Shown here piece after piece: positions 48,318-59,115 of a stretch of DNA of 64,000 nt (positions within the stretch are counted from its first letter, which is position 1; the number at the start of each line of letters is the position of its first letter). The position numbers and the translations under genes are program-made. Below the pieces are notes generated by a model. It did no database searches and was not told the origin of the DNA. It saw only the letters and a program-made list of their open reading frames with translations. This DNA comes from Siphonodentalium dalli (lineage: Eukaryota > Mollusca > Scaphopoda > Gadilida > Siphonodentaliidae): the NCBI GenBank assembly GCA_032622095.1, contig CP136063.1:93167980-93231979 (forward strand). The letters run 5' to 3'.

Positions 48318-48470
48318 TCTATGGTATAAATGAATGGGATCTGTTTGTCTGTTCGCGATTTTTCACCCAGTCCCCTTGACCGATTTCATTTAAATTTGGT
48401 ATGGTGACTCAGGATACCCCGGCGGATCGTATAATGGCGTTAAATTTCCTTTAGTTCTATTTTGGTTTAA
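48318..48470 (+). mobile_element. Helitron-like 5' fragment
   Basis: TCTATGGTATAAATGAATGG preceded by A, then GATCTGTTTGTCTGTTCGCG, CTTGACCGATTTCATTTAAA and TTTGGTATGG. The order of modules matches the 5' end of the Helitron at 58059. No 3' terminus found before the foldback at 48588. Confidence 0.5.
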
Positions 48471-48587
48471 ATATTTGTATTAGCTTTTTTTAGTTAAATT
48501 GAGCAAAGATTAAACAAAATAAAAGTCTTTGAAATTTCAAAATATGACCGAAGGACGCACAGTGGTCGATGAATAAATAGAGAATAC

Positions 48588-48739
48588 CTACGAGTTTTGG
48601 TTGAATACCCGAATTATCTCATGAGTGGGTGCAAGGAATTACAGAATTTCCACGAGCGGCTGCAAGCCGCGAGTGGAAATTCTGTACTTCCTTGCACCCA
48701 CGAATGAGATAATCCGGGTATTCAACCAAAACCCGTAGG
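48588..48739. mobile_element. Foldback MITE, 152 bp
   Basis: Arms of about 72 bp (CCTACGAGTTTTGGTTGAAT and complement) meet at GCGGCTGCAAGCCGC. The arms differ at a few positions only. No target duplication identified. Confidence 0.8.
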
Positions 48740-49136
48740 TTTTCTTTTTATTATATGCGCTATAAACCGCACCAAAACTGCTAATTTTGTCCTACAGTTC
48801 ACTTCAAATTGTTAGAAAGCTTCGACATTTGCATTTTGTTTACATTCCATCAATTGATTTGCTCACCACCGAATGAAAAATATCGAGCATAGCCGCCATA
48901 AGAAATAGTCCCCATTGTTTTATTCTGAAATGATGCGAGAAAATTAATGTATACATAATTTAGTGATAAGAATATATTAAAACAAATGAGTTAACATTAT
49001 AACAATTAAATAACAGTTTATGAACCGTGAAAATCAATAATTAAAACAATAGTCCGGCTGTTATTGATACGCTTTGAAACTTAATGTGATTCGCCGCTAT
49101 AAACCGGAAGTAATCTCCGAAAAAGTAATACTATTG

Positions 49137-49180
49137 TGTTATCCATCGAGTCGGTCAGTGTTATCCATCGAGTCGGTCAG
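49137..49180. repeat. Exact 22-bp tandem duplication
   Basis: TGTTATCCATCGAGTCGGTC plus AG occurs twice in direct succession, then TGTTAT starts a third unit. Confidence 0.9.
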
Positions 49181-49414
49181 TGTTATATGGATATAACGCT
49201 CTACGCCACGGCAATTTCCCACTATTTAATGGGGAAGCATATAATAAAGGCTTCCATTCAATGGAGTCTGTTTCAGCAAGTAGTTTATAAAATAACGCAC
49301 CCATGGCTCGTATCAATGAACCGGGTTTATGTTTATCCCAGGTATATAGTTTACACAAGGCGATGATCAATGCGAAGCTATCTGTTGTCATCTAAACATA
49401 TCCAGCCTCTTCAT

Positions 49415-49771
49415 CTTAGTGAACTTTCAGATGACCACGATTCAATCGTAAGTGGAGGAATCGGGCCCGACAAAATCGTGGATAGTTTGTTCAACACGAT
49501 TGCGATGTCGTCGTAGATGGCGATATCGTGGGTTGTTCGTAAGCATGTGATTTACAACCCTACGATACTTCCAGATACAATTTTAATGTACGGTACACGG
49601 CTGCGATTACGTCGCAAGGGCCAAGGATACGCCACTAAAATCTAACAGTGCTTGATATTATGTTTTGACTTGCGATCTTGACGTGAGCATGCGCAGTCCA
49701 ACTATCAGTTACTTCCTATGACGGATATATTTCCACTTACAATTTAATCGTGGTCGTCTGAACATTAACTT
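49415..49771. mobile_element. MITE with TIRs around CAGATGACCACGATT
   Basis: Left end TTAGTGAACTTTCAGATGAC then CACGATTCAATCGTAAGTGG; right end is its diverged complement (ATCGTGGTCGTCTGAACATT). Internal blocks AAAATCGTGGATAGTTTGTT and CCAAGGATACGCCACTAAAA are shared with 20108-20690. Confidence 0.65.
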
Positions 49772-50067
49772 GGTCGTGAGGCGGTGTCGATTGATAAATG
49801 GATAACATGATAGAGGGTGTCAATCATACCGATGTTGGTGTGTGTTGCTATCAAATAAACTACCAGGTTTATAAAATAAACTCAGTTGATGAATGTAAGC
49901 CATGGAATGTGAAGTGGATCCCGCAGGTCTCTCTCTTTTTTGTTTTTTATTCATGTATTTTATGTGATTTTGATGGTTTATTGGAACAGCCAATAATTAT
50001 TGCTCTCAATGGCAAGATGATATCATTTAGTATAAAGCGGTATAGAATAAATGTCGCACTTGGTATA

Positions 50068-50230
50068 TGCAACCCTTTCTATACTAAAATGATTCTCCCA
50101 TTCAGTTATAAAGTGTACATCAGAATGGTCTATTACTGATTTGCAGGGATATACAGATGACAGACAAATACAAGTAAAGAAGGAGTCCTATTTGTTGAGG
50201 GAAATGTTCAGATAATAAGTTCAACTAACA
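50068..50230. mobile_element. Copy of the 7168-type MITE
   Basis: Shares GATTCTCCCATTCAGTTA, AAAGTGTACATCAGAATGG and AGATAATAAGTTCAAC with 7168-7312. It lacks the second half of the palindrome. Confidence 0.65.
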
Positions 50231-50234
50231 ACGT

Positions 50235-51485
50235 ATGGTTTGTGTCACATTTGAAAGTTGGCAAGTCTGTTTCCAGAGTATATATATAAAGCCAGACTCA
50301 GATTCCTGCATACACTTTGTTTAAGTTCACATACGCCAAGTCAGTTTAATGTCGGCCTTTTTGTTGTATACTATATGTTTTAATATGTCCTCCTTTCAAT
50401 CAAACTTTAGACTTTATGACAATCGGCCGATAGTTCGCTCTTGTCACAAGCCCCACTCGGACGTGTAACAACATTTTTACAAGGCAGAGTCACCTTTTGA
50501 AATATGCAAAACGGCGACAGCGCTTATATAAGTGTTTTTTCCCCCAAGCTATTCCTTGATATATTTGCAACTGCATGCAACACAGGGACGGTATGCGATA
50601 ATTGAGTGTCTTACTTCTCCCAAGATTGGTAAAACATTTCAGACAAAACATATATATTCATTTTCTGACTTTAATTTCGAAGTATAGTATATTCTAATTG
50701 TTTTTAAGACCAAGAGTCATTTATTTTCCTACTTTTGGCGAAATTAGTATCCTGAAATGACCATCAGTTGGGAAGATAGTGGGCGTCAGGTTGGCCACAG
50801 TTGGAACCCAGGGTGTGCGCAAATTTATTCGGGACGTGGTCATTTTTGTCTGGAAACCTTCTAACGGTCTAACCACGCCCCTGACTACATGCACGTATAT
50901 GCTTACTACCGTATATGTGCCTGACGTGTCATCCAATACAAGACTGTGGAGACGCTTATACTCTTCCTTAAGATATACTGATCAGATCATATGCAAACTA
51001 ATTGCGGCAAAAAGAGCCATGTTACTACGAATCGGTGGGGGACTGGTTCAATATGGTCAATGGCCAGTCTAATGCGCGAAATTCGACAACAACTGCCTTA
51101 ATTTGTATTTCGCGGATGTAAAAGTGCATTTGAACAGACATTCATCTCAAAGTACATGCAGATACAAATGTTTAGTGAATGGACATTATTGCTATCAACA
51201 TGTATATAAGTGTCGTCTGACATTGTTGTGATTCTCCTGTCGGAGAATATTTGCGCATTCGCCGTGTTAAATATACTGGTTCATTGTCCAGAACTACGAT
51301 AATTTCAAAACGTAGTAACATGACCCGCTTTGCATCATTATTCTTCATTCAAATCGGTACATAATGTACTTTTATGATAATTTCAACAAGCACATAATCT
51401 ACTGATTTTAAAACGAACTTAGTATAAAAAGATGCATGGAAGAGAGGTAACTCTAAATATGCCTGATACTGATGTGTGTGCTTGA
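50235..51485. other. Unannotated interval
   Basis: Frames of 70-97 codons on both strands at 50721-51072 have no recognised motif. No TIR or array seen. Confidence 0.35.
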
Positions 51486-51492
51486 ACAATAA

Positions 51493-51771
51493 TGTCAAGC
51501 TTTATCTGATGTCAGGCGGAACCATCTAGAAGCTCTCAAACAGGTCCTTTATGAGAAGTGTGAAGATGAATTGGCCGATCGTATCACCAGTAGTAATGAA
51601 CTGATGCTCCACTGCTTGCTGGACTGTTCTCATAAGTCACTAGATTTGTTGATAGGTCAGACTAATACAATATCAAACACTGTGGAGAAGATAAGCAGAA
51701 CCATGTTGTTCGAACTTCATTTAGCCAGAACAGCAATTCTTGGACTATGTGTCAAATTAAATTTCTTATAA
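51493..51771 (+). pseudogene. Possible C-terminal end of a LINE-type protein
   Basis: A 92-codon frame opens after a stop near 51490 and reads DVRRNHLEALKQVLYEKCED, then NELMLHCLLDCSHKSLDLLI and RTMLFELHLARTAILGL before TAA at 51769. The Cys-containing block HCLLDC followed by a short helical tail is reminiscent of the C-termini of some LINE ORF2 proteins, but no RT sequence precedes it. This is a weak assignment. Confidence 0.25.
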
Positions 51772-52116
51772 TCTAACCATTTGGTTAGGCTGTTTAATAA
51801 CTACATAATTATGTGATATTCATACTACTTGTGCTTCTTCTACTGTGTTAGACACTTCTGATATATACCAGAAACTAATTGGTGCTTCAATAGAAGATCA
51901 CAACATACCTGTTTCTACAGGGTTCTCCGAAGACAACGGAGGAAACTACTTCAACCAACCAACCAACCAACCAACCAATGGCTCCCGTGCTTTCAGCAAG
52001 ACTCTCAACAGCAATAAATTTGTGTAACATTTGAATATAACTCCCCCGTGTTTACAACCGTATAGCCCGACCCTAAACCTAATACTAAACCTACATTGTA
52101 TAAGCTAACCAAATCC

Positions 52117-53222
52117 TAGTCCAAGTCTTCTTGTACTAAAACCAGCCAAGATATTGGGATGGCGATGCTGGCGTTTAGTCCAAGACCGCCCTATATGCTC
52201 GCTTATGACACGGCTTAAGCGTTAGTGACCCGCTCAAATAAAACCACAATTATATGAAATAAAATATCACAATTGCGACAATAAACGGATATTTTCCGCA
52301 GAAGACATGCTCTTTTATCTGAAACCCACATCAGTTGTGAATTTAAAACGGTAATTTAATGCGAAAAGAGACATTCACCTCAATGTTTACAATTTTTTAA
52401 AAATATGCGAACTCGGTTGACCTCGCGAACTGTGTTCGGCATTTTCCGTTGAAAATATTCCGTAGATTTTGGACAACAACGCAAATTACGATGAATTCTC
52501 CATTGTAATCGTAATTATGTGTGTCAATAAATAAAATAATAAATAGATTAATTAAACATTGGAGATATAAATGTAATACACTAAATAAATTACGAGAATT
52601 ACAAAATTTTGAACCTTAAGTTTGAAAAGTCCCACTAAAACGGAAGAACTATATTTCGAAACTGTGTGATTCGGTTCTCCGATTATTTTATCAACACAGA
52701 TGTCAAAATGCACATCACACGTATGGCAAGTCAGACACAAGAGTTCTAATTTACTTCCGTTCTGATCCTCCATTATGTCATTAAGTTTTTAGTGCGGGAA
52801 TTGTTCTGAAAGCACATAGAAAACTGGACTGGACGGGCGATCGGTTTTCGCCATTTTTGTTCGGAAAACCCGCGCTATATATAGAAACGGAAAGTAGAAC
52901 CACTTCGGCTTTCGGTTAAAACGTAAACAAACAGAGAAACAAATCGATGTTTGTGGCAATCAACCGGAATATTCTATGTGTAATTTAACATTAAAGTTAG
53001 ATTATTATACACCATTATGACCATAAGATGTAAGCCTTTCCGATGTATATAGCATCATGTATTGATTTGCTAGGTAAATCGAGTAAAATACACCACAAAT
53101 TCCCGCCACAGATCGTGGGCGTAACTCATGTGGTAGGATTGGTATACAAGCGGGCTTGGACTAAACGCCAGCATCGCCATCCCAATATATTGGCTGGTTT
53201 TAGTACAAGAAGACTTGGACTA
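52117..53222. mobile_element. TIR element with 9-bp target duplication enclosing a gene fragment
   Basis: 73-bp terminal inverted repeats (TAGTCCAAGTCTTCTTGTAC at the left, complement at the right) differ at only two positions. ACCAAATCC flanks both sides (52108-52116 and 53223-53231). The interior carries a minus-strand gene fragment (52552-52905) that has a second copy at 1365-1727 without these TIRs. Mutator-like elements make 9-bp targets and are known to capture gene pieces (Pack-MULEs); the assignment to that group is inference. No transposase is present. Confidence 0.85.
52552..52905 (-). pseudogene. B-box-like zinc-finger gene fragment, copy B, inside the TIR element
   Basis: Minus-strand frame 52773-52552 starts MEDQNGSKLELLCLTCHTCD and continues DICVDKIIGEPNHTVSKYSS and LVGLFKLK. 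The Cys/His spacing resembles the C-terminal half of a TRIM B-box: CxxC, C-x-D and a final His within about 30 residues. An upstream stretch to about 52905, with an AAAAATGGCGAAA start and a TATATATA-like box, is also shared with copy A. The fragment lacks RING, coiled coil and any second domain. Either it is a first exon or a captured piece. Family call is tentative. Confidence 0.45.
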
Positions 53223-53224
53223 AC

Positions 53225-53635
53225 CAAATCCCAGCCTATACATGCATACCATAATTGTAAACAACATATACTTCATTCTTTAGTTAGTATACACAATATG
53301 TAATTATCATCGTTGTTGCTGTCGTCGTCTCCAACGACATTGTCAGCATCACCATCATCAGTATCACCACACCACTATATATAACAGAGACGGTGGACTG
53401 AGAGCTCCCTTCTATCTACAGTTGTGTTCTGGCCTCATGACGTCACATGACCATCAAAACAGACCACGCGCTGGTAGGACCTACTCCCAATGTACCTTAT
53501 ACTTAAAATTCGTTTGTGTTTTCATAAACCGTAATGTGTATTGTTCAGGGAAAATTATATTAACAGCAAATATTTGGGTACTAGTGTACCTATACTGGAT
53601 CAAGGTGTAGCCTTACTCAGTTTACATTTATTCAG
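53225..53635. other. Unannotated interval
   Basis: A short CATCACCATCATCAGTATCA trinucleotide stretch near 53346 and otherwise no structure. If the gypsy element once continued here (integrase side), it is no longer readable. Confidence 0.35.
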
Positions 53636-53639
53636 ATCA

Positions 53640-54130
53640 TGATGGGTGGGGGACGGCAATTTTAACAGGTGATGTGTCATTGTGTAGATATTTGAATACT
53701 CCACCCACTGGTAGCAAAACAGAATACGATGTTGTCATTGATGACGTCATCCGAGGTAAAAAGATCACGCAACGGCGATGCAAACACAAATATAATATAT
53801 CTGGGAGCTGATAGGATACCCCTGCACCGACACCATAGGAATTGACTTCACCCACTCAGTTCCGCATACGCCTCCTTTTTCTACCGACGAGTTATTTCGG
53901 TCATATTGATTTAGTGTTCGTGAGAAGAAGGCCACGTGACTGTTGTTTTGGTTCACGATCACACTGTTGTTTTGGTTCACAATCACAATGCCCAAGGCAT
54001 CTATCTGCATGGTTAGTGGTAGTTTTTCATCAACTGCAGTCTTAAATGATTCAGAATTGTTTTTTTTTTCAGTTTACCAAAATACAAGACATCGCTTTCT
54101 TGAAGTGGAAAATTTTTCACAGAATTTAGC
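53640..54130 (-). pseudogene. Ty3/gypsy pol remnant, RNase H part
   Basis: On the minus strand, going down from 54130, one reads FKTAVDEKLPLTMQIDA (in a shifted frame), then SHVAFFSRTLNQYDRNNSSV and EKG. This is the start of the retroelement RNase H-like domain, where the conserved form is ...DAS...PVAFFSRTL...E..YS.VEKE. A 24-bp direct duplication (GTGAACCAAAACAACAGT) and frameshifts break it. The 5' half of the same pol lies at 56405-57300, on the other side of a LINE inserted in opposite orientation. Confidence 0.7.
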
Positions 54131-55518
54131 GGACTAACTACAGTGGAACAGTATCAAGTCCCCATGGTCTGCGGTTGAATTCCACAAACTGCGTGGCACC
54201 AACACAAGCCGACGACATGACGCTGTTGTCACTGACGGCAACAGGTATTCAGCACTTGTGCAACATATGTGGAGAGTTCAGTCGGAAATGGAGGTTTTGT
54301 TACAATCAGGACAAGTGCAAGGTGGTCGTGTTTAACGAAACAAACTATATTGCAAAAAATCGCAAGATAAATACATGGATCCTCAACGACAAACCGGTGA
54401 TAGAATCAGACACAATTACACACCTTGGCATCCCTTTACATCGTGAATCACATTCTAACAAGTTCTCCAGTCATATATGTGAGAAAATTAGATCAGTTTA
54501 TCTTATGCTAAGTAATGCCGGCATGTACGCTGGGGGAATTACTCCACTTAGTTGCTTTACATTATACACCTCCATTGTTTTACCTAGAAGTCTCTACGGG
54601 ACAGAACTGATGTGTGGGCTCAGTGAGACAAATGTAATATCTCTGGAGCGAGCACATAGGTTCTGCCTAAAACGTATCCAAGGCTTGCCCGCGCGTTCCC
54701 GAACTGACATTGTCCAATCGCTCCTTGGAACAAGTTCCCTGTCGTCGGTTATTGATAAACGTAAACTCAGTTTTTTCGGAAACCTCTGCAGAATGCCGCA
54801 GGGAAAATCGTCGCAAGAAATATTCACATCACGTTTAGCCGACCACCTCTCACAAACGTCAACCGACGACTCTTCATTTATCAACAATATTATATCTATA
54901 CTCGAACGCTATAATTTATGCTCATATCTCCATAACTTCGCCACACATGGTAATTTCCCATCCAAATGCGAATGGAAAACAATCATCAAACTACAAATCA
55001 ACAAAATACAGAAGCGCGAATGCGAAGAGCGCATGAGAAGTTCTGATTCACTATCAACCTTCGCACAACATCATAACATATTGACAAAATCTGTTCTTTG
55101 GACGTCTTGCAGATCGCATGCACACGAAAAACATAAATTCTTGCTTGTTGCAAAACTACTGAGTCTATCTACCTCACCGGAATGTGGAAAATGCAAACTG
55201 TGTGGCAAGGATTATGATGATATTGTTGAGCATGCCTTACTGGACTGCTCGACGACATCAGAGGTGAGAATACAAGTGTGGTTCTCACTAATTGACATTT
55301 TTGGCATACCCTGTTTTTTACACATTGATTCTCTCGCACAGAAGGACCAAGTAATGGTATTGCTCTCCATCCTATCCGATGACATCAGGAGCAAAATATT
55401 CAACTTAAACGAGTTTTCTCTTTTCGCTGTGAGGAAATCCTACGAGCTGTGGTCACATTACACAACCAAACTCAACATCGCCGTAGACACTGGCAGTAAC
55501 ATGCTTGACAGCCCTTAA
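54130..55518 (+). CDS. LINE reverse transcriptase, C-terminal part (partial)
   Basis: Open from a stop at 54127 to TAA at 55516. It begins in the RT palm: SSPHGLRLNSTNCVAPTQAD then DMTLLSLT, where QADD replaces the usual YADD/FADD catalytic motif. After it come the thumb (KWRFCYNQDKCKVVVFN), a long connection region with SLYGTELMCGLS and LERAHRFCLKRIQGLP, and a C-terminal zinc knuckle CGKCKLCGKDYDDIVEHALL then DC (55185-55250). Endonuclease and fingers are missing, and there is no natural start codon, so it cannot make active enzyme. The unbroken 460 codons suggest a fairly young insertion. Clade is not settled; the C-terminal CxxC...H...C is seen in several LINE clades of invertebrates. Confidence 0.85.
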   Translation, partial: RTNYSGTVSSPHGLRLNSTNCVAPTQADDMTLLSLTATGIQHLCNICGEFSRKWRFCYNQDKCKVVVFNETNYIAKNRKINTWILNDKPVIESDTITHLGIPLHRESHSNKFSSHICEKIRSVYLMLSNAGMYAGGITPLSCFTLYTSIVLPRSLYGTELMCGLSETNVISLERAHRFCLKRIQGLPARSRTDIVQSLLGTSSLSSVIDKRKLSFFGNLCRMPQGKSSQEIFTSRLADHLSQTSTDDSSFINNIISILERYNLCSYLHNFATHGNFPSKCEWKTIIKLQINKIQKRECEERMRSSDSLSTFAQHHNILTKSVLWTSCRSHAHEKHKFLLVAKLLSLSTSPECGKCKLCGKDYDDIVEHALLDCSTTSEVRIQVWFSLIDIFGIPCFLHIDSLAQKDQVMVLLSILSDDIRSKIFNLNEFSLFAVRKSYELWSHYTTKLNIAVDTGSNMLDSP

Positions 55519-56408
55519 CTGGTCTCAATTTGGTGCTCTTCATACAACAAAATTATCCGAGTCACATTTTATTTAACGCATACGCTATTGCTTATTCGGC
55601 ATATTCGGTAAAACATATCAACATGCTCTGGGTCAGCATCGCTAACTCTGAAAACGGAATAATAACATCTAAACTACCATAACAACTTCCAAGTGAGGCA
55701 TTGGCTGGTATGCTAACAGGGTTTTCCCAATCAACATGCATGCAAATACCTCTCTTCGAAGTTGGAGTTACTGAGAATCAAAATAAAACACCCTCTTTCA
55801 AATTGAGATATGTACATTATACAGTTTTGTTTAATTTTGAGTGACTCGTCTGAAGGCTTCATGCGAGCATGATGTTCTCTTGCAAGTCTCTCTCTCTATA
55901 TATATATCCATGCATCGTCTGATTATATGCTTGTTTATGTCTGATTGCCTACTGGATTGCCTGCCAATACCCCGGGTGCATGTGTTTATGTATGTATGTA
56001 TGTATGTATGTATATACGTATGTATGTGTGTATGTACGCATGTATATATGAATGTATGTGTGTATGCATGAAAGTATGTATGTTGGTATGTGTGTGTTTA
56101 TGCATATATGTATGTATGTATGTGTGTATGTATGTATGTCTGTATGCACGCACGGCCTGTTGTATGCATGACAAACAGTCTGCTTACCGACCTCTATTGC
56201 TGTTTGAGCATGGCTGCCTCGTCCAGTGTGTGGCTGGCTTATCTGTCTACCACACACATTAATGTTTGTTTACTTACATATTCCTTTTTTTTTTCTTTTA
56301 TTTTTTTTTTGTATTCGTTCATTTGTTCATTGCAATTGTGTAAACATTTAAAATATATTGTAACAGCTCTTCGTTAACGGAGGAAATAAAGGATATATAT
56401 ATATATAA
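54131..56408 (+). mobile_element. 5'-truncated LINE inserted in the gypsy remnant
   Basis: Contains the RT C-terminal ORF (to 55518), a 3' UTR with a GTAT microsatellite (55980-56150), and an end GGAGGAAATAAAGGATATAT at about 56395-56408. Gypsy pol sequence resumes directly after it and is also found directly before it, both on the minus strand. Flanking AATTTAGCGGACTAAC and AATTTCGCGAGTTCAC may be a decayed target duplication. 5' truncation is usual for LINE copies. Confidence 0.75.
55979..56160. repeat. GTAT/TGTA microsatellite in the LINE 3' UTR
   Basis: Imperfect tetranucleotide repeat TGTATGTATGTATG with ATAC and CATG interruptions. Tyr/Val/Cys-rich frames over it are artefacts. Confidence 0.9.
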
Positions 56409-57300
56409 TAATTTCGCGAGTTCACGGTCGTAATCAGCCTAATCAACTCCAGCCAATGTAATGTTGTTAACATAGACGAATGTTTGTTTTATTTAGTCCG
56501 CTTTCTTCAATACTGAAATCAGTGACACGTTGAAACTCCGCAACTCCGTTTGATATTCCAAATGGTATCCGGCAAAAATAGTACAGTTTGCCATTTCTCG
56601 AATGTAGTATATAGTCTCTCCGATTCTTGGATAGGATCTGGTTATACGCTTTTCGCAAGTCTAGCGTGGTTTACTCTTTATACAGCACTCGATAATTGAC
56701 CAATATGTCAATTCGTGGCATGGGATATGTGTCATATTTGGGTGAAGCGATTTACTGTCATTGAATATTATATCACTATAGACGCTTATTGTTGTCATTA
56801 TTCTTCACAATAAGGACATATGATCCCAATGGTGATTTACTGGATTCAATTACTTCTTCAATCAGAAGCGTGTTATTTCGTTACTGATGATAAGTTCGTG
56901 GTCCGCGTTACTAAACTGTCACGACATATTAGCAATTGACCAATGATTGGTCAACTTGTCAAATATGGATTGCGGTTCGATATTTGCACGATTTTGCGTT
57001 TGCATTTTGGTTTCACAAATGGTCAGTTCTTTCTCGGATCCCCAAAAGGAAATAGTTAACATGTTCATGTTCTGACATATAGTCTCGACCAAGAATAGTG
57101 TCCGTTACGAGGTTGTCTAGAACATGAACGTTTTGGAGTAACATTTGTTCCAAGCAGCTACCTTAAATGGCAGTATTATAATGATTGGTAGCAAATGTTA
57201 CTGTCTTCGACGTAGGCTCGAGTTGACTTATTTATGAATGAGCCTCAACTACCAGTGTCGACAAGTGCTTTTAGTTGTGATTGTTGACCACTATCGCACC
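56405..57300 (-). pseudogene. Ty3/gypsy pol remnant, protease and reverse transcriptase
   Basis: Read downward on the minus strand. LKALVDTGS near 57260 is the aspartic protease active-site motif. VHVLDNLVTDTILGRDYMSE near 57110 is the protease ILGRD tail. EEVIESSKSPLGSYVLIVKN near 56840 and LDLRKAYNQI near 56650 are RT blocks. LYYFCRIPFGISNGVAEFQR at 56600-56530 is the RT fingers/palm, and FVYVNNITLAGVD near 56450 stands where YLDD should be. Stops and frameshifts occur throughout, and the YVNN substitution alone would abolish activity. The RNase H half continues at 54130 downward. Confidence 0.8.
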
Positions 57301-57312
57301 TGCAGCATTGTT

Positions 57313-58004
57313 TGAAGGTACTCAGTCCGATTAGACGCTCCTAAATTACTATTTCTTTGGCTTTGGGGGTAGAACATATTTGATTCGAGTCGAGGAACCC
57401 ACCCATCAAAGCTCAGAGTGATTAGATATCTATTTTTGAAATCTATTAATTTTCGGAGATGTGGGCCACAAGTTGACAGAACCACGTGCTCAAAACGGAC
57501 TAAATGCGGGTGTACGATGGATAACTCTAAAATAAAGTGGGTACTGTTAACAATAATAACCACTTGATTTTATAGTTATCTATTTTAGTTATCCATCTTG
57601 TACGTAAACAAGAGCCTGCTCGTGTTGCAGAAGTTGTGCGTCTGTTTACATAACACAGCGCAATTTTATTGGTTATTCACACACAAATGATATAAACGCT
57701 CTTTATTTTTTCCATATCAGGAAAACAGTAACAGATAACGCTCTTTATGTTTGCCATATCCGGATCTAAACGTAACGTTTTTTGCTTGTGTTTACATATG
57801 ATGAAAGCAGGGGACCCCCTGCTTTCACCATACATAACAAAGGGGGAAACATGACAATAACATACTGTTTATGCCATAATTCTGATTGGTATAAAAACAA
57901 GGTATGTCTATATTTTACTATTATTTCTGTTTATGGCGGTTTTTGACGGAGGTGAATATTTTAACAGCATACCCACCACCAACGCCGCCCGTATCTTTAA
58001 ATAT
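57313..58004. mobile_element. Chimeric TTAA-type MITE (B left, A right)
   Basis: The left end AGGTACTCAGTCCG and following TTTGGCTTTGGGGG, GATTCGAGTCGAGGAACCC match family B (21320). From about 57590 to the end GCCGCCCGTATCT next to TTAA it matches the right part of family A (11330-11679). A small perfect hairpin GAAAGCAGGGG/CCCCTGCTTTC lies at about 57804-57827. The left flank is TTGA rather than TTAA. Confidence 0.6.
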
Positions 58005-58058
58005 ATTATCTGGATATATAAATGTTTTAAAGAAACTTTTAAAATATGTATCACATCA

Positions 58059-59069
58059 TCTATTATATATTTTGGAAGATCTGTGTGTGTGTGTGTGTTC
58101 GCGATGGACTCGAACACGGCTGGACCGATTTCGACCAAACTTGGTACGCCGGACACGTAATTCGACCCGGGAACGAACATGGGCCCGTCCATTTGTCCGT
58201 GCGGCGTCACCTTGGCCTTCAAAACTCATATCTCGGGATCCGCAGTGCTAACACGCCGGAATTTAGCACTGCGATGCAGGGAGGATAACTCTATATTCAT
58301 ACGTTGACGAACGTAAGCAATTTGCAGGCAATTACGCATCGTGTATTTTCCCCAAAATTATAACATTAAAATTTTACAATATATATTGTCAATTTGCAGG
58401 CTATTAAGAATCGTGTATCTATCCCAAAATAAATCATTTACAATTTCTGATATATAAATTTTGTTACAGCTGATAGTCTTAGGGCTATTGTCGATATATT
58501 TATTTTTTGTATATTTACACTACGCATAGGCTCAAGTTGTTTACATTTACCCCGCGGGTCTGGAATCTCATCCAAGAATCCATTTAGCTGAAATGCTATT
58601 TCGCTGTTGGAATCTACCGGTGGCCCCAAACCGTCAATGCCAACAACATCGACATTGTTCAACTTTGACGGCGAGAAAATAATTAGTTAAAATTTACTAC
58701 ACAATGCTAATTTATCTTTACAAGTTGCAGCTTGATAATTAACGAGCGTGTGTATATAAGGCGCGTTTATATACTTTAGTGGAAATCAAATCGGGTAAAA
58801 CTGGCGGATTTTTACGGACGAAATTTGATACATAGGGTATCTCGGTATCCGCTGGGCCGATTTCCCGGTATCCGCTGGGCCAATTTCCACCATTTTTGGG
58901 GTGTTGGTGTTGGTAAACTGCCAGACGGATTTTGACGAAATTTGATACTTAGTGGTAATTGTTTCCAGGGAGTGTTTTGGACGGGTCAAATCGTGACCCC
59001 CACCTGACCTTGACCTTAAAAATGGTCAATTCAATGTCAAAGCCCGGACGAAGTCGGGTCACCTTCTAG
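58059..59069 (+). mobile_element. Non-autonomous Helitron, 1011 bp
   Basis: 5' TCTATTATATATTTTGGAAG preceded by A (58058). 3' hairpin CCCGGACGAAGTCGGG then TCACCTTCTAG followed by T (59070). The termini resemble those of the element at 34640 (both start TCT..TATATATTTTG, both end with CCCGGAC..GTCGGG and CTAG). Inside are a GT microsatellite, GGACCGATTTCGACCAAACT, two diverged AATTTGCAGGC repeats and CTGACCTTGACCTTAAAAAT. No Rep/helicase. Confidence 0.85.
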
Positions 59070-59115
59070 TGTTAATATATAATGATAAGTGATATCAGTT
59101 GTGGTGGGACTACTA

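Noticed and set aside
49798-50139. 113-codon plus-strand frame
   Set aside because: Its 3' third lies in a MITE copy (50068-50230) and nothing in it is recognisable.
55841-56262. Tyr/Cys/Val-rich and His/Thr-rich frames
   Set aside because: Products of the TGTA/TACA microsatellite in the LINE 3' UTR.
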